64,000 nucleotides of DNA from Cylindrospermopsis curvispora GIHE-G1 (GCF_014489415.1 NZ_CP060822.1:310001-374000); one strand, 5' to 3'. Positions 27,750-36,927 are shown, counted from the stretch's first letter. Numbers and translations are program-made. The notes: generated by a model not told the origin, from the letters alone.

Positions 27750-27937
27750 TTTCTATATCTGGGCTATTCCGTTTTTGGTTTTCCTATTCCTTTAGGTGGT
27801 CGTGGTCTTTTTATTTTAAACCATCCCCTGGATTGGGGTTTTTGGCTCTTGTCTCGGGAGTTATCATTTTGGGAGTTGTCATTTTGATTGGACATAAAAT
27901 TCGGCAAGAAGTGTATCAGTTACCTTATCCAGTCTAA
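27746..27937 (+). CDS. Small putative membrane protein, doubtful
   Basis: A 63-residue frame begins with TTG and overlaps the sphR stop codon as TTGA, a pattern seen in translational coupling. It contains one hydrophobic helix (GFLALVSGVIILGVVILIG). I recognise no family. It lies in the 357-base gap before sphS, which otherwise holds only a HIP1 site near 27970. It could easily be chance. Confidence 0.25.
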   Translation: MISISGLFRFWFSYSFRWSWSFYFKPSPGLGFLALVSGVIILGVVILIGHKIRQEVYQLPYPV

Positions 27938-28106
27938 CCTGTAGCACAGGAATGGTCACAGATACCTAGGCGATCGCATTTTCCGGGAGAAATCCCTAGG
28001 AATTATGATTATAGTAATAATATAACAATCAAGAAAAGCCGTCCTAAGGAGACCTTGCTTGCACCCTTCCCCTTTAATTCCGGTCAAATAGCACACTTAC
28101 TATCAA

Positions 28107-29447
28107 ATGTTCTTATTGGGATTTCTTCTGGGTTTGGCAGTCGGTTTTGGTTTTTGGCTGTGGCAACAATTTCAACTTAACAGCTATTTAGAGCAGTTAA
28201 CCAAACCCTTAAACCCCCATGCTGAAAAGATATTATTACCCCTATTAGCTGGATTACACCGTAAAATATCTAGTGTTAGGGATGAGCAACAAAACTTACG
28301 CTTGTCACTCAAAGCTTATGAACAGTTGCTGGATGCTGCACCATTGGGATACTTACAAGTAGATGAAGAAAACCAACTACTATGGTGTAATAAGTGCGCA
28401 CGGGAAATGCTACATTTACAAAGATGGCAACCGGGTCAAGTGCGCCTGCTACTGGAATTAGTGAGGTCCTATGAACTAGATCAGTTAATTGAGCAAACCC
28501 GGGATTGGCAAAAACCGCAAATGCAAGAGTGGATTTTTCACCCTTCCCGAGACCATGGTCAGGGTGTCTTAGAATTAAAGCCATTGTCCTTAGCAGCTAA
28601 CAGTTTTCCCCTTCCGGAAGGACAAGTAGGTGTGTTTCTGGAAAGTGACCAACAATTCTTGGACATTAATGAGCAACGTGACCGCTCTTTTTCTGACCTG
28701 GCCCATGAACTGAGAACACCTCTGACCTCCATTCGTCTGGTGGCGGAAACCCTGCAAACTCGCTTAGATCCTCCCTTGAACCGTTGGGTCATCCGCCTGA
28801 TGCAAGAGGTTGACAGACTAATTAATTTAGTCCAAAATTGGCTAGACCTGACCCAGATGGAAATAACCTCCTCCATACAACTGAATTTGGAAATGCTAGA
28901 AGTCCGCTCCCTGATTTTTTCAGTCTGGGAAAATTTAGAGCCCTTGGCAGCAAATAAGCATCTTAGCATTTCCTACTCCGGTCTAGAAAAGGTCTATATA
29001 TGTGCTGATAAGTCCCGAATTTATCAAGTGTTTCTTAATCTGTTAGATAACTGCATTAAATATAGCAACCTCAATGGTACTATTCTCATTGAAATGAATT
29101 CAGGTGCTGGGGAAAAGTCTATTAATGGGGTTGATGCAAAAACAGATACAATATCAAATCAAATTTTAGAAATTAACATTATTGATTCTGGTGTTGGATT
29201 TGCTCCTGTGGATTTACCTTATGTCTTTCAAAGATTTTATCGGGGGGACAAAGCTAGACACCACGAGTCGCGCTCTGACAATGAAACAGTAGAAATTACT
29301 GGTAGTGGTCTAGGTTTATCCATTGTCCGCCAAATAATTATAGCTCATGGTGGCAAAATCAGGGCCATGAACCATCCTGATACCGGTGGTGCTTGGATAC
29401 AAATTCATCTTCCCCAGGTAGTTCAACATGATAGCGGATATTTCTGA
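28107..29447 (+). CDS. sphS: Phosphate-sensing histidine kinase SphS (PhoR-like)
   Basis: A 446-residue kinase. One N-terminal hydrophobic segment (FLLGFLLGLAVGFGFWLW) precedes a PAS domain around residues 75-185. The HisKA box FSDLAHELRTPLTS is near residue 200, followed by the HATPase motifs LLDNCIKYSN, IIDSGVGFAP and GSGLGLSIVRQI. It autophosphorylates under phosphate limitation and passes phosphate to SphR. The N-terminal hydrophobic region and PAS domain are known to be required for regulation in this family. phoU follows after 47 bases. Confidence 0.9.
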   Translation: MFLLGFLLGLAVGFGFWLWQQFQLNSYLEQLTKPLNPHAEKILLPLLAGLHRKISSVRDEQQNLRLSLKAYEQLLDAAPLGYLQVDEENQLLWCNKCAREMLHLQRWQPGQVRLLLELVRSYELDQLIEQTRDWQKPQMQEWIFHPSRDHGQGVLELKPLSLAANSFPLPEGQVGVFLESDQQFLDINEQRDRSFSDLAHELRTPLTSIRLVAETLQTRLDPPLNRWVIRLMQEVDRLINLVQNWLDLTQMEITSSIQLNLEMLEVRSLIFSVWENLEPLAANKHLSISYSGLEKVYICADKSRIYQVFLNLLDNCIKYSNLNGTILIEMNSGAGEKSINGVDAKTDTISNQILEINIIDSGVGFAPVDLPYVFQRFYRGDKARHHESRSDNETVEITGSGLGLSIVRQIIIAHGGKIRAMNHPDTGGAWIQIHLPQVVQHDSGYF

Positions 29448-29494
29448 ATCAAGACTATAATAGCTAGAAATATATTAAACTCGAGATTAAAAAT

Positions 29495-30160
29495 ATGAAA
29501 GCTGTTGTGAAATATACAATTTTTGAAAAACCTCAGCCTATACGTGCCATTAAAAGACTGGAAAGAGATGTTTTACGTATGGGTGCTTTAGTAGAGCAGT
29601 CATTCCGTCTGAGTCACCAAGCTCTCTTTAATCGGGATTTAACAGCAGCTGAGCAAATACGCAGATTAGACAAAAAAATTGATCGCTTTTACAGACAGAT
29701 AGAAGTCGATTGCGCCTCAATTATGAGCAGTCAAGCTCCCACAGACCAAGAATCTCGTTGTTTAAGCTCATTCATGCAATTAGTTAGAGATTTGGAACGT
29801 ATTGGGGACTATGCCAAAGATTTGGCAGAAATAGCAATGAAAATATTTCCCTATCCCCCCCATCCTACTTTGGGGGAGGTTGCCATTATGTCCGATCATG
29901 CCCAATCTATGTTGGCTACTAGCCTAGTAGCTTTAGCGGATTTGGATGAGATTAATGGTAGAAGAATTAAATTATTAGATGACACAGTAGATGATGCTTA
30001 CAAAAAATTATATCGTAATTTGGCACAGCAGAAAGATGTTCCTGGGGTAGTGGAGCCCATTCTACTATTAACATTAGCAATTCAATGTCTAGAGAGAATG
30101 GCAGATCATGCTACCAATATTGGTCAAAGGGTAGCATACATTGTCACAGGGCAAAGGTAA
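29495..30160 (+). CDS. phoU: Phosphate signalling regulator PhoU (SphU)
   Basis: A 221-residue all-helical protein made of two PhoU repeats. Motifs are RLERDVLRMGALVEQSF and QLVRDLERIGDYAKDLAEIA in the first, and IQCLERMADHATNIGQRV in the second; the (E/D)RxxD and DxxxN positions bind metal. PhoU restrains SphS when phosphate is ample. It is the third gene of sphR-sphS-phoU. Confidence 0.94.
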   Translation: MKAVVKYTIFEKPQPIRAIKRLERDVLRMGALVEQSFRLSHQALFNRDLTAAEQIRRLDKKIDRFYRQIEVDCASIMSSQAPTDQESRCLSSFMQLVRDLERIGDYAKDLAEIAMKIFPYPPHPTLGEVAIMSDHAQSMLATSLVALADLDEINGRRIKLLDDTVDDAYKKLYRNLAQQKDVPGVVEPILLLTLAIQCLERMADHATNIGQRVAYIVTGQR

Positions 30161-30176
30161 AGAGAGCTTAATTAAG

Positions 30177-30197
30177 GTTGGGTTGAGAAAACCCAAC
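30177..30197 (+). terminator. Hairpin after phoU
   Basis: GTTGGGTT (30177-30184) and AACCCAAC (30190-30197) form an 8-bp stem with a 5-base loop, 17 bases after phoU. No strong U-tract follows. The stem matches the core of the interspersed repeat and may be a short relic of it. Confidence 0.45.
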
Positions 30198-30300
30198 AAC
30201 TCTCCTATATTCAAGGCACTATCGCTCCTGATAAAGTGCCATTATGCTATAGTAAATTAAACCGATTGAGTCAGTACCAAAGTGAATGGGAGGTATAGAT

Positions 30301-31089
30301 ATGGTGAGGCAAATTGCACCAAAAACTCAACTGGGGGTGATAAAATCTAACGTTAATCAGGTTGGGGAGACGATCGCGCCTGAAATTGTCTACCCAGAAA
30401 GTGATGGTGAACCCATGGCGGATAACACTAGGCAATTTACATGGATTGTCAAAATCAAGGAGAATTTAGAAATACTATTTAAGTCTAATGCGGATGTGTT
30501 TGTGGCTGGGGACTTATTTTGGTATCCAGTAAAGGGTAGTAACAAAATTAAACTGGCTCCTGACACCATGGTAGTGTTTGGGAGACCCAAGGGACACCGG
30601 GGGTCCTATCGACAGTGGGAAGAGAATAATATTCCTCCCCAGGTGGTTTTTGAAATTTTATCTCCCAGTAATAGTGATAGTGAGATGACGAAAAAAAAGC
30701 TCTTTTATCTCAAATATGGAGTGGAAGAGTATTATGTATATGACCCAGATGGGATTAGTCTAGAAGTATGCATTAGGGAAAATAATTCGTTTAAAGAAAT
30801 TGAGAATTTTGCTACTTGGACTAGTCCAAGATTGAATATAACATTTGACATGACTGGAGATGAATTAGTCATCTATTATCCAGATGGGAGTAGGTTTCTT
30901 AGTCCTGTGGAATTGAGTAATTATGTAGAACAGGCAAATCAACGTGCAGAACGAGAAAGATTTCTTAAAGAGCAGGAAACTCAACGTGCGGAACAAGAAA
31001 GATTTCTCAAAGAGCAGGAACAACTAAAGTATCAAACTTTACTAGCACAATTAAAAGCTAAGGGTATTGATATTACTGCACTCGAATAA
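30301..31089 (+). CDS. Uma2 family (DUF820) protein, copy 1, 5 heptads
   Basis: A 262-residue protein. Start chosen at ATG 30301, 7 bases after GGGAGG, since the ATG at 30286 overlaps that binding site. The body has the PD-(D/E)XK-type Uma2 core: D88 in LAPDTMVV, E118 in VVFEILSPSNSD, the KKKLFYLKYGVEEYYVYDPD block and a beta-strand region. A Glu/Gln/Arg-rich coiled coil of 5 heptads follows, then the tail LKAKGIDITALE. Uma2 proteins are greatly expanded in cyanobacteria, with unproven nuclease function. This copy alone has A64 instead of P. It is the first of six tandem copies. Confidence 0.88.
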   Translation: MVRQIAPKTQLGVIKSNVNQVGETIAPEIVYPESDGEPMADNTRQFTWIVKIKENLEILFKSNADVFVAGDLFWYPVKGSNKIKLAPDTMVVFGRPKGHRGSYRQWEENNIPPQVVFEILSPSNSDSEMTKKKLFYLKYGVEEYYVYDPDGISLEVCIRENNSFKEIENFATWTSPRLNITFDMTGDELVIYYPDGSRFLSPVELSNYVEQANQRAERERFLKEQETQRAEQERFLKEQEQLKYQTLLAQLKAKGIDITALE

Positions 31090-31248
31090 ACTATTTGCAC
31101 TCGAATACCCTTGGGGGTTTTTAAAAACTGGAGTTTAGACTAAAAGCACTCCCTATGGGAGATCGTCAATTACCTGTTATTGTTTGAATTAATCCACACC
31201 TGGAGACTGTCCGTGGGGGAGACAATCAATTCCCGGTCTCAAAGCTCA

Positions 31249-31272
31249 AGTCAGTTAAAACTGACTAGTTTT
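31249..31272 (+). terminator. Terminator-like hairpin repeated in each Uma2 spacer
   Basis: AGTCAGTT-AA-AACTGACT followed by AGTTTT. The same hairpin occurs at 32372-32395, 33417-33440, 34644-34667 and 35808-35831, so each gene could be a separate transcription unit. A second small stem CTCCC-TAT-GGGAG lies earlier in each spacer, first at 31149-31161. Confidence 0.55.
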
Positions 31273-31377
31273 GTCATATTGTAGTTTGGGTTGATTAAAC
31301 TCAATACTCCTACACAAACCATGTTATGGTAAATTAAACCGATTGAGTCAGTACCAAAGTGAATGGGAGGTATAGAT

Positions 31378-32208
31378 ATGGTGAGGCAAATTGCACCAAA
31401 AACTCAACTGGGGGTGATAAAATCTAACGTTAATCAGGTTGGGGAGACGATCGCGCCTGAAATTGTCTACCCAGAAAGTGATGGTGAACCCATGGCGGAT
31501 AACACTAGGCAATTTACATGGATTGTCAAAATCAAGGAGAATTTAGAAATACTATTTAAGTCTAATCCGGATGTGTTTGTGGCCGGGGACTTATTTTGGT
31601 ATCCAGTAAAGGGTAGTAACAAAATTAAACTGGCTCCTGACACCATGGTAGTGTTTGGTAGACCCAAGGGACACCGGGGGTCCTATCGACAGTGGGAAGA
31701 GAATAATATTCCTCCCCAGGTGGTTTTTGAAATTTTATCTCCCAGTAATAGTGATAGTGAGATGACGAAAAAAAAGCTCTTTTATCTCAAATATGGAGTG
31801 GAAGAGTATTATGTATATGACCCAGATGGGATTAGTCTAGAAGTATGCATTAGGGAAAATAATTCGTTTAAAGAAATTAAGAATTTTGCTACTTGGACTA
31901 GTCCAAGATTGAATATACGGTTTGATATGACGGGAGATGAATTAGTCATCTATTATCCAGATGGGAGTAGGTTTCTTAGTCCTGTAGAATTGAGTAATTA
32001 TGCAGAACAGGCAAATCAACGTGCAGAACAGGCAAATCAACGTGCAGAACAAGAAAGTCAACGTGCAGAACAAGAAAGTCAGCGTGCAGAACAGGCAAAT
32101 CAGCGTGTAGAACGAGAAAGATTTCTCAAAGAGCAGGAACAACTAAAGTATCAAGCTTTACTAGCACAATTAAAAGCTAAGGGTATTGATATTACTGCAC
32201 TCGAATAA
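31378..32208 (+). CDS. Uma2 family (DUF820) protein, copy 2, 7 heptads
   Basis: A 276-residue paralogue, with the start at ATG 31378 again set by GGGAGG. The body is nearly identical to copy 1 with P64 and an IKNFATW segment. The coiled coil has seven heptads, mostly of the AEQANQR and AEQESQR types, before the terminal ERERFLKEQEQ. The final tail reads LKYQALLAQLKAKG, where other copies have T. Catalytic-type residues D88 and E118 are conserved. The spacer before it carries the complete upstream region. Confidence 0.88.
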   Translation: MVRQIAPKTQLGVIKSNVNQVGETIAPEIVYPESDGEPMADNTRQFTWIVKIKENLEILFKSNPDVFVAGDLFWYPVKGSNKIKLAPDTMVVFGRPKGHRGSYRQWEENNIPPQVVFEILSPSNSDSEMTKKKLFYLKYGVEEYYVYDPDGISLEVCIRENNSFKEIKNFATWTSPRLNIRFDMTGDELVIYYPDGSRFLSPVELSNYAEQANQRAEQANQRAEQESQRAEQESQRAEQANQRVERERFLKEQEQLKYQALLAQLKAKGIDITALE

Positions 32209-32337
32209 ACTATTTGCACTCGAATACCCTTGGGGGTTTTTAAAAACTGGAGTTTAGAGTAAAAGCACTCCCTATGGGAGATCGTCAATTACCTGTTATT
32301 GTTTGAATTAATCCACACCTGGAGACTGTCCTTGGGG

Positions 32338-32363
32338 GAGACCGGGAATCAATTCCCGGTCTC
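32338..32363 (+). other. Perfect 12-bp hairpin kept only in the second Uma2 spacer
   Basis: GAGACCGGGAAT and ATTCCCGGTCTC pair perfectly here. In the spacers after copies 1, 3, 4 and 5 four bases (CCGG-type) are missing from the left arm, breaking the stem. The intact version is probably ancestral. Confidence 0.6.
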
Positions 32364-32423
32364 AAAGCTCAAGTCAGTTAAAACTGACTAGTTTTGTCAT
32401 ATTAGTGAATGGGAGGTATAGAT

Positions 32424-33254
32424 ATGGTGAGGCAAATTGCACCAAAAACTCAACTGGGGGTGATAAAATCTAACGTTAATCAGGTTGGGGAGACGATCGC
32501 GCCTGAAATTGTCTACCCAGAAAGTGATGGTGAACCCATGGCGGATAACACTAGGCAATTTACATGGATTGTCAAAATCAAGGAGAATTTAGAAATACTA
32601 TTTAAGTCTAATCCGGATGTGTTTGTGGCCGGGGACTTATTTTGGTATCCAGTAAAGGGTAGTAACAAAATTAAACTGGCTCCTGACACCATGGTAGTGT
32701 TTGGGAGACCCAAGGGACACCGGGGGTCCTATCGACAGTGGGAAGAGAATAATATTTCTCCCCAGGTGGTTTTTGAAATTTTATCTCCCAGTAATAGCGA
32801 TAGTGAGATGACGAAAAAAAAGCTCTTTTATCTCAAATATGGAGTGGAAGAGTATTATGTATATGACCCAGATGGGATTAGTCTAGAAGTATCCATTAGG
32901 GAAAATAATTCGTTTAAAGAAATTAAGAATTTTGCTACTTGGACTAGTCCAAGATTGAATATACGGTTTGATATGACGGGAGATGAATTAGTCATCTATT
33001 ATCCAGATGGGAGTAGGTTTCTTAGTCCTGTGGAATTGAGTAATTATGCAGAACAGGAAACTCAACGTGCAGAACGAGAAAGATTTCTTAAAGAGCAGGA
33101 AACTCAACGTGCGGAACAAGAAAGATTTCTTAAAGAGCAGGAAACTCAACGTGCGGAACAAGAAAGATTTCTCAAAGAGCAGGAACAACTAAAGTATCAA
33201 ACTTTACTAGCACAATTAAAAGCTAAGGGTATTGATATTACTGCACTCGAATAA
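32424..33254 (+). CDS. Uma2 family (DUF820) protein, copy 3, 7 heptads, upstream region deleted
   Basis: A 276-residue paralogue from ATG 32424. The coiled coil has seven heptads built from the 14-residue ERFLKEQETQRAEQ type rather than the short AEQANQR type. Differences in the body include S112 in NNISPQ and S157 in LEVSIRE. About 77 bases that precede the other spaced copies are missing upstream, between the terminator hairpin and the ribosome binding site, so this copy may lack its own promoter. Core residues are intact. Confidence 0.87.
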   Translation: MVRQIAPKTQLGVIKSNVNQVGETIAPEIVYPESDGEPMADNTRQFTWIVKIKENLEILFKSNPDVFVAGDLFWYPVKGSNKIKLAPDTMVVFGRPKGHRGSYRQWEENNISPQVVFEILSPSNSDSEMTKKKLFYLKYGVEEYYVYDPDGISLEVSIRENNSFKEIKNFATWTSPRLNIRFDMTGDELVIYYPDGSRFLSPVELSNYAEQETQRAERERFLKEQETQRAEQERFLKEQETQRAEQERFLKEQEQLKYQTLLAQLKAKGIDITALE

Positions 33255-33545
33255 ACTATTACCTGCACTCGAATACCCTTGGGGGTTTTTAAAAACTGGA
33301 GTTTAGACTAAAAGCACTCCCTATGGGAGATCGTCAATTACCTGTTATTGTTTGAATTAATCCACACCTGGAGACTGTCCGTGGGGGAGACAATCAATTC
33401 CCGGTCTCAAAGCTCAAGTCAGTTAAAACTGACTAGTTTTGTCACATTGTAGTTTGGGTTGATTAAACTCAATACTGCTACACAAACCATGTTATGGTAA
33501 ATTAAACCGATTGAGTCAGTACCAAAGTGAATGGGAGGTATAGAT

Positions 33546-34481
33546 ATGGTGAGGCAAATTGCACCAAAAACTCAACTGGGGGTGATAAAATCTAACGTTA
33601 ATCAGGTTGGGGAGACGATCGCGCCTGAAATTGTCTACCCAGAAAGTGATGGTGAACCCATGGCGGATAACACTAGGCAATTTACATGGATTGTCAAAAT
33701 CAAGGAGAATTTAGAAATACTATTTAAGTCTAATCCGGATGTGTTTGTGGCCGGGGACTTGTTTTGGTATCCAGTAAAGGGTAGTAACAAAATTAAACTG
33801 GCTCCTGACACCATGGTAGTGTTTGGGAGACCCAAGGGACACCGGGGGTCCTATCGACAGTGGGAAGAGAATAATATTCCTCCCCAGGTGGTTTTTGAAA
33901 TTTTATCTCCCAGTAATAGTGATAGTGAGATGACGAAAAAAAAGCTCTTTTATCTCAAATATGGAGTGGAAGAGTATTATGTGTATGACCCAGATGGGAT
34001 TAGTCTAGAAGTATGCATTAGGGAAAATGACTCATTTAGGGAAATTGAGAATTTTACCACTTGGACTAGTCCAAGATTGAATATACGGTTTGATATGACG
34101 GGAGATGAATTAGTCATCTATTATCCAGATGGGAGTAGGTTTCTTAGTCCTGTGGAATTGAGTAATTATGCAGAACAAGAAAGTCAACGTGCAGAACAAG
34201 AAAGTCAACGTGCAGAACAAGAAAGATTTCTTAAAGAGCAGGAAACTCAACGTGCAGAACGAGAAAGCCAACGCGCAGAACAGGCAAATCAACGCGCAGA
34301 ACAAGAAAGTCAGCGCGCAGAACAGGCAAATCAGCGTGTAGAACGAGAAAGATTTCTTAAAGAGCAGGAAACTCAACGTGCGGAACAAGAAAGATTTCTC
34401 AAAGAGCAGGAACAACTAAAGTATCAAACTTTACTAGCACAATTAAAAGCTAAGGGTATTGATATTACTGCACTCGAATAA
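33546..34481 (+). CDS. Uma2 family (DUF820) protein, copy 4, 12 heptads
   Basis: The longest paralogue, 311 residues from ATG 33546. Its coiled coil holds twelve heptads mixing AEQESQR, AEQANQR and ERFLKEQETQR types. The body differs from the others at IRENDSFREIENFTTW. Core D88 and E118 are unchanged. The extra length is fully explained by nine more 21-bp units than copy 6. Confidence 0.88.
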   Translation: MVRQIAPKTQLGVIKSNVNQVGETIAPEIVYPESDGEPMADNTRQFTWIVKIKENLEILFKSNPDVFVAGDLFWYPVKGSNKIKLAPDTMVVFGRPKGHRGSYRQWEENNIPPQVVFEILSPSNSDSEMTKKKLFYLKYGVEEYYVYDPDGISLEVCIRENDSFREIENFTTWTSPRLNIRFDMTGDELVIYYPDGSRFLSPVELSNYAEQESQRAEQESQRAEQERFLKEQETQRAERESQRAEQANQRAEQESQRAEQANQRVERERFLKEQETQRAEQERFLKEQEQLKYQTLLAQLKAKGIDITALE

Positions 34482-34772
34482 ACTATTACCTGCACTCGAA
34501 TACCCTTGGGGGTTTTTAAAAACTGGAGTTTAGACTAAAAGCACTCCCTATGGGAGATCGTCAATTACCTGTTATTGTTTGAATTAATCCACACCTGGAG
34601 ACTGTCCGTGGGGGAGACAATCAATTCCCGGTCTCAAAGCTCAAGTCAGTTAAAACTGACTAGTTTTGTCACATTGTAGTTTGGGTTGATTAAACTCAAT
34701 ACTCCTACACAAACCATGTTATGGTAAATTAAACCGATTGAGTCAGTACCAAAGTGAATGGGAGGTATAGAT

Positions 34773-35645
34773 ATGGTGAGGCAAATTGCACCAAAAACTC
34801 AACTGGGGGTGATAAAATCTAACGTTAATCAGGTTGGGGAGACGATCGCGCCTGAAATTGTCTACCCAGAAAGTGATGGTGAACCCATGGCGGATAACAC
34901 TAGGCAATTTACATGGATTGTCAAAATCAAGGAGAATTTAGAAATACTATTTAAGTCTAATCCGGATGTGTTTGTGGCCGGGGACTTATTTTGGTATCCA
35001 GTAAAGGGTAGTAACAAAATTAAACTGGCTCCTGACACCATGGTAGTGTTTGGTAGACCCAAGGGACACCGGGGGTCCTATCGACAGTGGGAAGAGAATA
35101 ATATTCCTCCCCAGGTGGTTTTTGAAATTTTATCTCCCAGTAATAGTGATGGTGAGATGACGAAAAAAAAGCTCTTTTATCTCAAATATGGAGTGGAAGA
35201 GTATTATGTATATGACCCAGATGGGATTAGTCTAGAAGTATGCATTAGGGAAAATAATTCGTTTAAAGAAATTAAGAATTTTGCTACTTGGACTAGTCCA
35301 AGATTGAATATACGGTTTGATATGACGGGAGATGAATTAGTCATCTATTATCCAGATGGGAGTAGGTTTCTTAGTCCTGTGGAATTGAGTAATTATGCAG
35401 AACAAGAAAGTCAACGTGCAGAACAAGAAAGTCAGCGCGCAGAACAGGCAAATCAACGCGCAGAACAAGAAAGTCAGCGCGCAGAACAGGCAAATCAGCG
35501 TGTAGAACGAGAAAGATTTCTTAAAGAGCAGGAAACTCAACGTGCGGAACAAGAAAGATTTCTCAAAGAGCAGGAACAACTAAAGTATCAAACTTTACTA
35601 GCACAATTAAAAGCTAAGGGTATTGATATTACTGCACTCGAATAA
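34773..35645 (+). CDS. Uma2 family (DUF820) protein, copy 5, 9 heptads
   Basis: A 290-residue paralogue from ATG 34773 with nine heptads. A run of AEQESQR/AEQANQR units is followed by VERERFLKEQETQR. The body has G127 (SNSDGEMT) where the others have S. The last part of the coil matches copy 4, suggesting these two are sister duplicates. Core residues are intact. Confidence 0.88.
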   Translation: MVRQIAPKTQLGVIKSNVNQVGETIAPEIVYPESDGEPMADNTRQFTWIVKIKENLEILFKSNPDVFVAGDLFWYPVKGSNKIKLAPDTMVVFGRPKGHRGSYRQWEENNIPPQVVFEILSPSNSDGEMTKKKLFYLKYGVEEYYVYDPDGISLEVCIRENNSFKEIKNFATWTSPRLNIRFDMTGDELVIYYPDGSRFLSPVELSNYAEQESQRAEQESQRAEQANQRAEQESQRAEQANQRVERERFLKEQETQRAEQERFLKEQEQLKYQTLLAQLKAKGIDITALE

Positions 35646-35936
35646 ACTATTACCTGCACTCGAATACCCTTGGGGGTTTTTAAAAACTGGAGTTTAGACT
35701 AAAAGCACTCCCTATGGGAGATCGTCAATTACCTGTTATTGTTTGAATTAATCCACACCTGGAGACTGTCCGTGGGGGAGACAATCAATTCCCGGTCTCA
35801 AAGCTCAAGTCAGTTAAAACTGACTAGTTTTGTCATATTGTAGTTTGGGTTGATTAAACTCAATACTCCTACACAAACCATGTTATGGTAAATTAAACCG
35901 ATTGAGTCAGTACCAAAGTGAATGGGAGGTATAGAT

Positions 35937-36683
35937 ATGGTGAGGCAAATTGCACCAAAAACTCAACTGGGGGTGATAAAATCTAACGTTAATCAGGTTG
36001 GGGAGACGATCGCGCCTGAAATTGTCTACCCAGAAAGTGATGGTGAACCCATGGCGGATAACACTAGGCAATTTACATGGATTGTCAAAATCAAGGAGAA
36101 TTTAGAAATACTATTTAAGTCTAATCCGGATGTGTTTGTGGCCGGGGACTTGTTTTGGTATCCAGTAAAGGGTAGTAACAAAATTAAACTGGCTCCTGAC
36201 ACCATGGTAGTGTTTGGTAGACCCAAGGGACACCGGGGGTCTTATCAACAGTGGGAAGAGAATAATATTCCTCCCCAGGTGGTTTTTGAAATTTTATCTC
36301 CCAGTAATAGTGATAGTGAGATGACGAAAAAAAAGCTCTTTTATCTCAAATATGGAGTGGAAGAGTATTATGTGTATGACCCAGATGGGATTAGTCTAGA
36401 AGTATGCATTAGGGAAAATAATTCGTTTAAAGAAATTGAGAATTTTACCACTTGGACTAGTCCAAGATTGAATATAACATTTGACATGACTGGAGATGAA
36501 TTAGTCATCTATTATCCAGATGGGAGTAGGTTTCTTAGTCCTGTGGAATTGAGTAATTATGCAGAACAGGCAAATCAACGTGCAGAACGAGAAAGATTTC
36601 TTAAAGAACAGGAACAAATAAAGTATCAAACTTTATTATCACGATTAAAAGCTAAGGGTATTGATATTACTACACTCGAATAA
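35937..36683 (+). CDS. Uma2 family (DUF820) protein, copy 6, 3 heptads
   Basis: The shortest paralogue, 248 residues from ATG 35937, with only three heptads before LKYQ-type ending IKYQTLLSRLKAKGIDITTLE. It has Q104 (GSYQQWEENN). The more divergent C-terminus suggests it is the edge copy least affected by gene conversion. A strong terminator follows at 36720. Confidence 0.88.
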   Translation: MVRQIAPKTQLGVIKSNVNQVGETIAPEIVYPESDGEPMADNTRQFTWIVKIKENLEILFKSNPDVFVAGDLFWYPVKGSNKIKLAPDTMVVFGRPKGHRGSYQQWEENNIPPQVVFEILSPSNSDSEMTKKKLFYLKYGVEEYYVYDPDGISLEVCIRENNSFKEIENFTTWTSPRLNITFDMTGDELVIYYPDGSRFLSPVELSNYAEQANQRAERERFLKEQEQIKYQTLLSRLKAKGIDITTLE

Positions 36684-36719
36684 ACTATTACCTGCACCAG
36701 AATGACCTCGGGGGTTTTT

Positions 36720-36770
36720 AAAAACTCTCCTCCTGTTAGAGTCAGCTCTCAACCGACTCTCAGAGTTTTT
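36720..36770 (+). terminator. Terminator at the end of the Uma2 array
   Basis: Outer arms AAAAACTCT (36720-36728) and AGAGTTTTT (36762-36770) enclose an inner AGAGTC/GACTCT stem, ending in five T. It differs from the spacer hairpins and marks the array boundary. The rest of the gap to 37240 holds a HIP1 site near 36785, a stray 15-base match to Uma2 body sequence at about 36838-36853 and repeat copy B. I see no gene. Confidence 0.6.
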
Positions 36771-36927
36771 CAAGTTGCAGCAGTGCGATCGCTCCCCTAG
36801 GGTGCGGAATGTGGGATTGAATCCCAACTCCCAGACATAAGGGACACCGGGGGATATTAAGCTGGTTTCAATTTTTTACCGGATGATAACTCATTCTTAA
36901 CCTTTTAATTATTAATCTTTGCTATTG

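Larger units (their letters stand above)
30239..36683 (+). repeat. Six-copy Uma2 tandem array with conserved spacers
   Basis: Start-to-start distances are 1077, 1046, 1122, 1227 and 1164 bases. Genes and about 270-base spacers are both repeated. Length differences between genes are exact multiples of 21 bases, and heptad counts are 5, 7, 7, 12, 9 and 3. After copies 1 and 2 the stop is followed by ACTATTTGCACTCG, but after 3 to 6 by ACTATTACCTGCAC, which separates two spacer lineages. Confidence 0.93.

Noticed and set aside
32040-34420. 21-bp repeats in the Uma2 genes as possible CRISPR
   Set aside because: The repeats are contiguous, in frame and encode heptads; no spacers exist.
31942-35579. 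Hydrophobic Phe/Leu-rich minus-strand frames in the Uma2 array
   Set aside because: They are the reverse complement of the Gln/Glu/Arg heptads, not membrane proteins.
30390-36226. A 66-residue minus-strand frame preserved in all six Uma2 copies
   Set aside because: Its conservation follows from the duplicated Uma2 body on the other strand; there is no ribosome binding site and no family resemblance.
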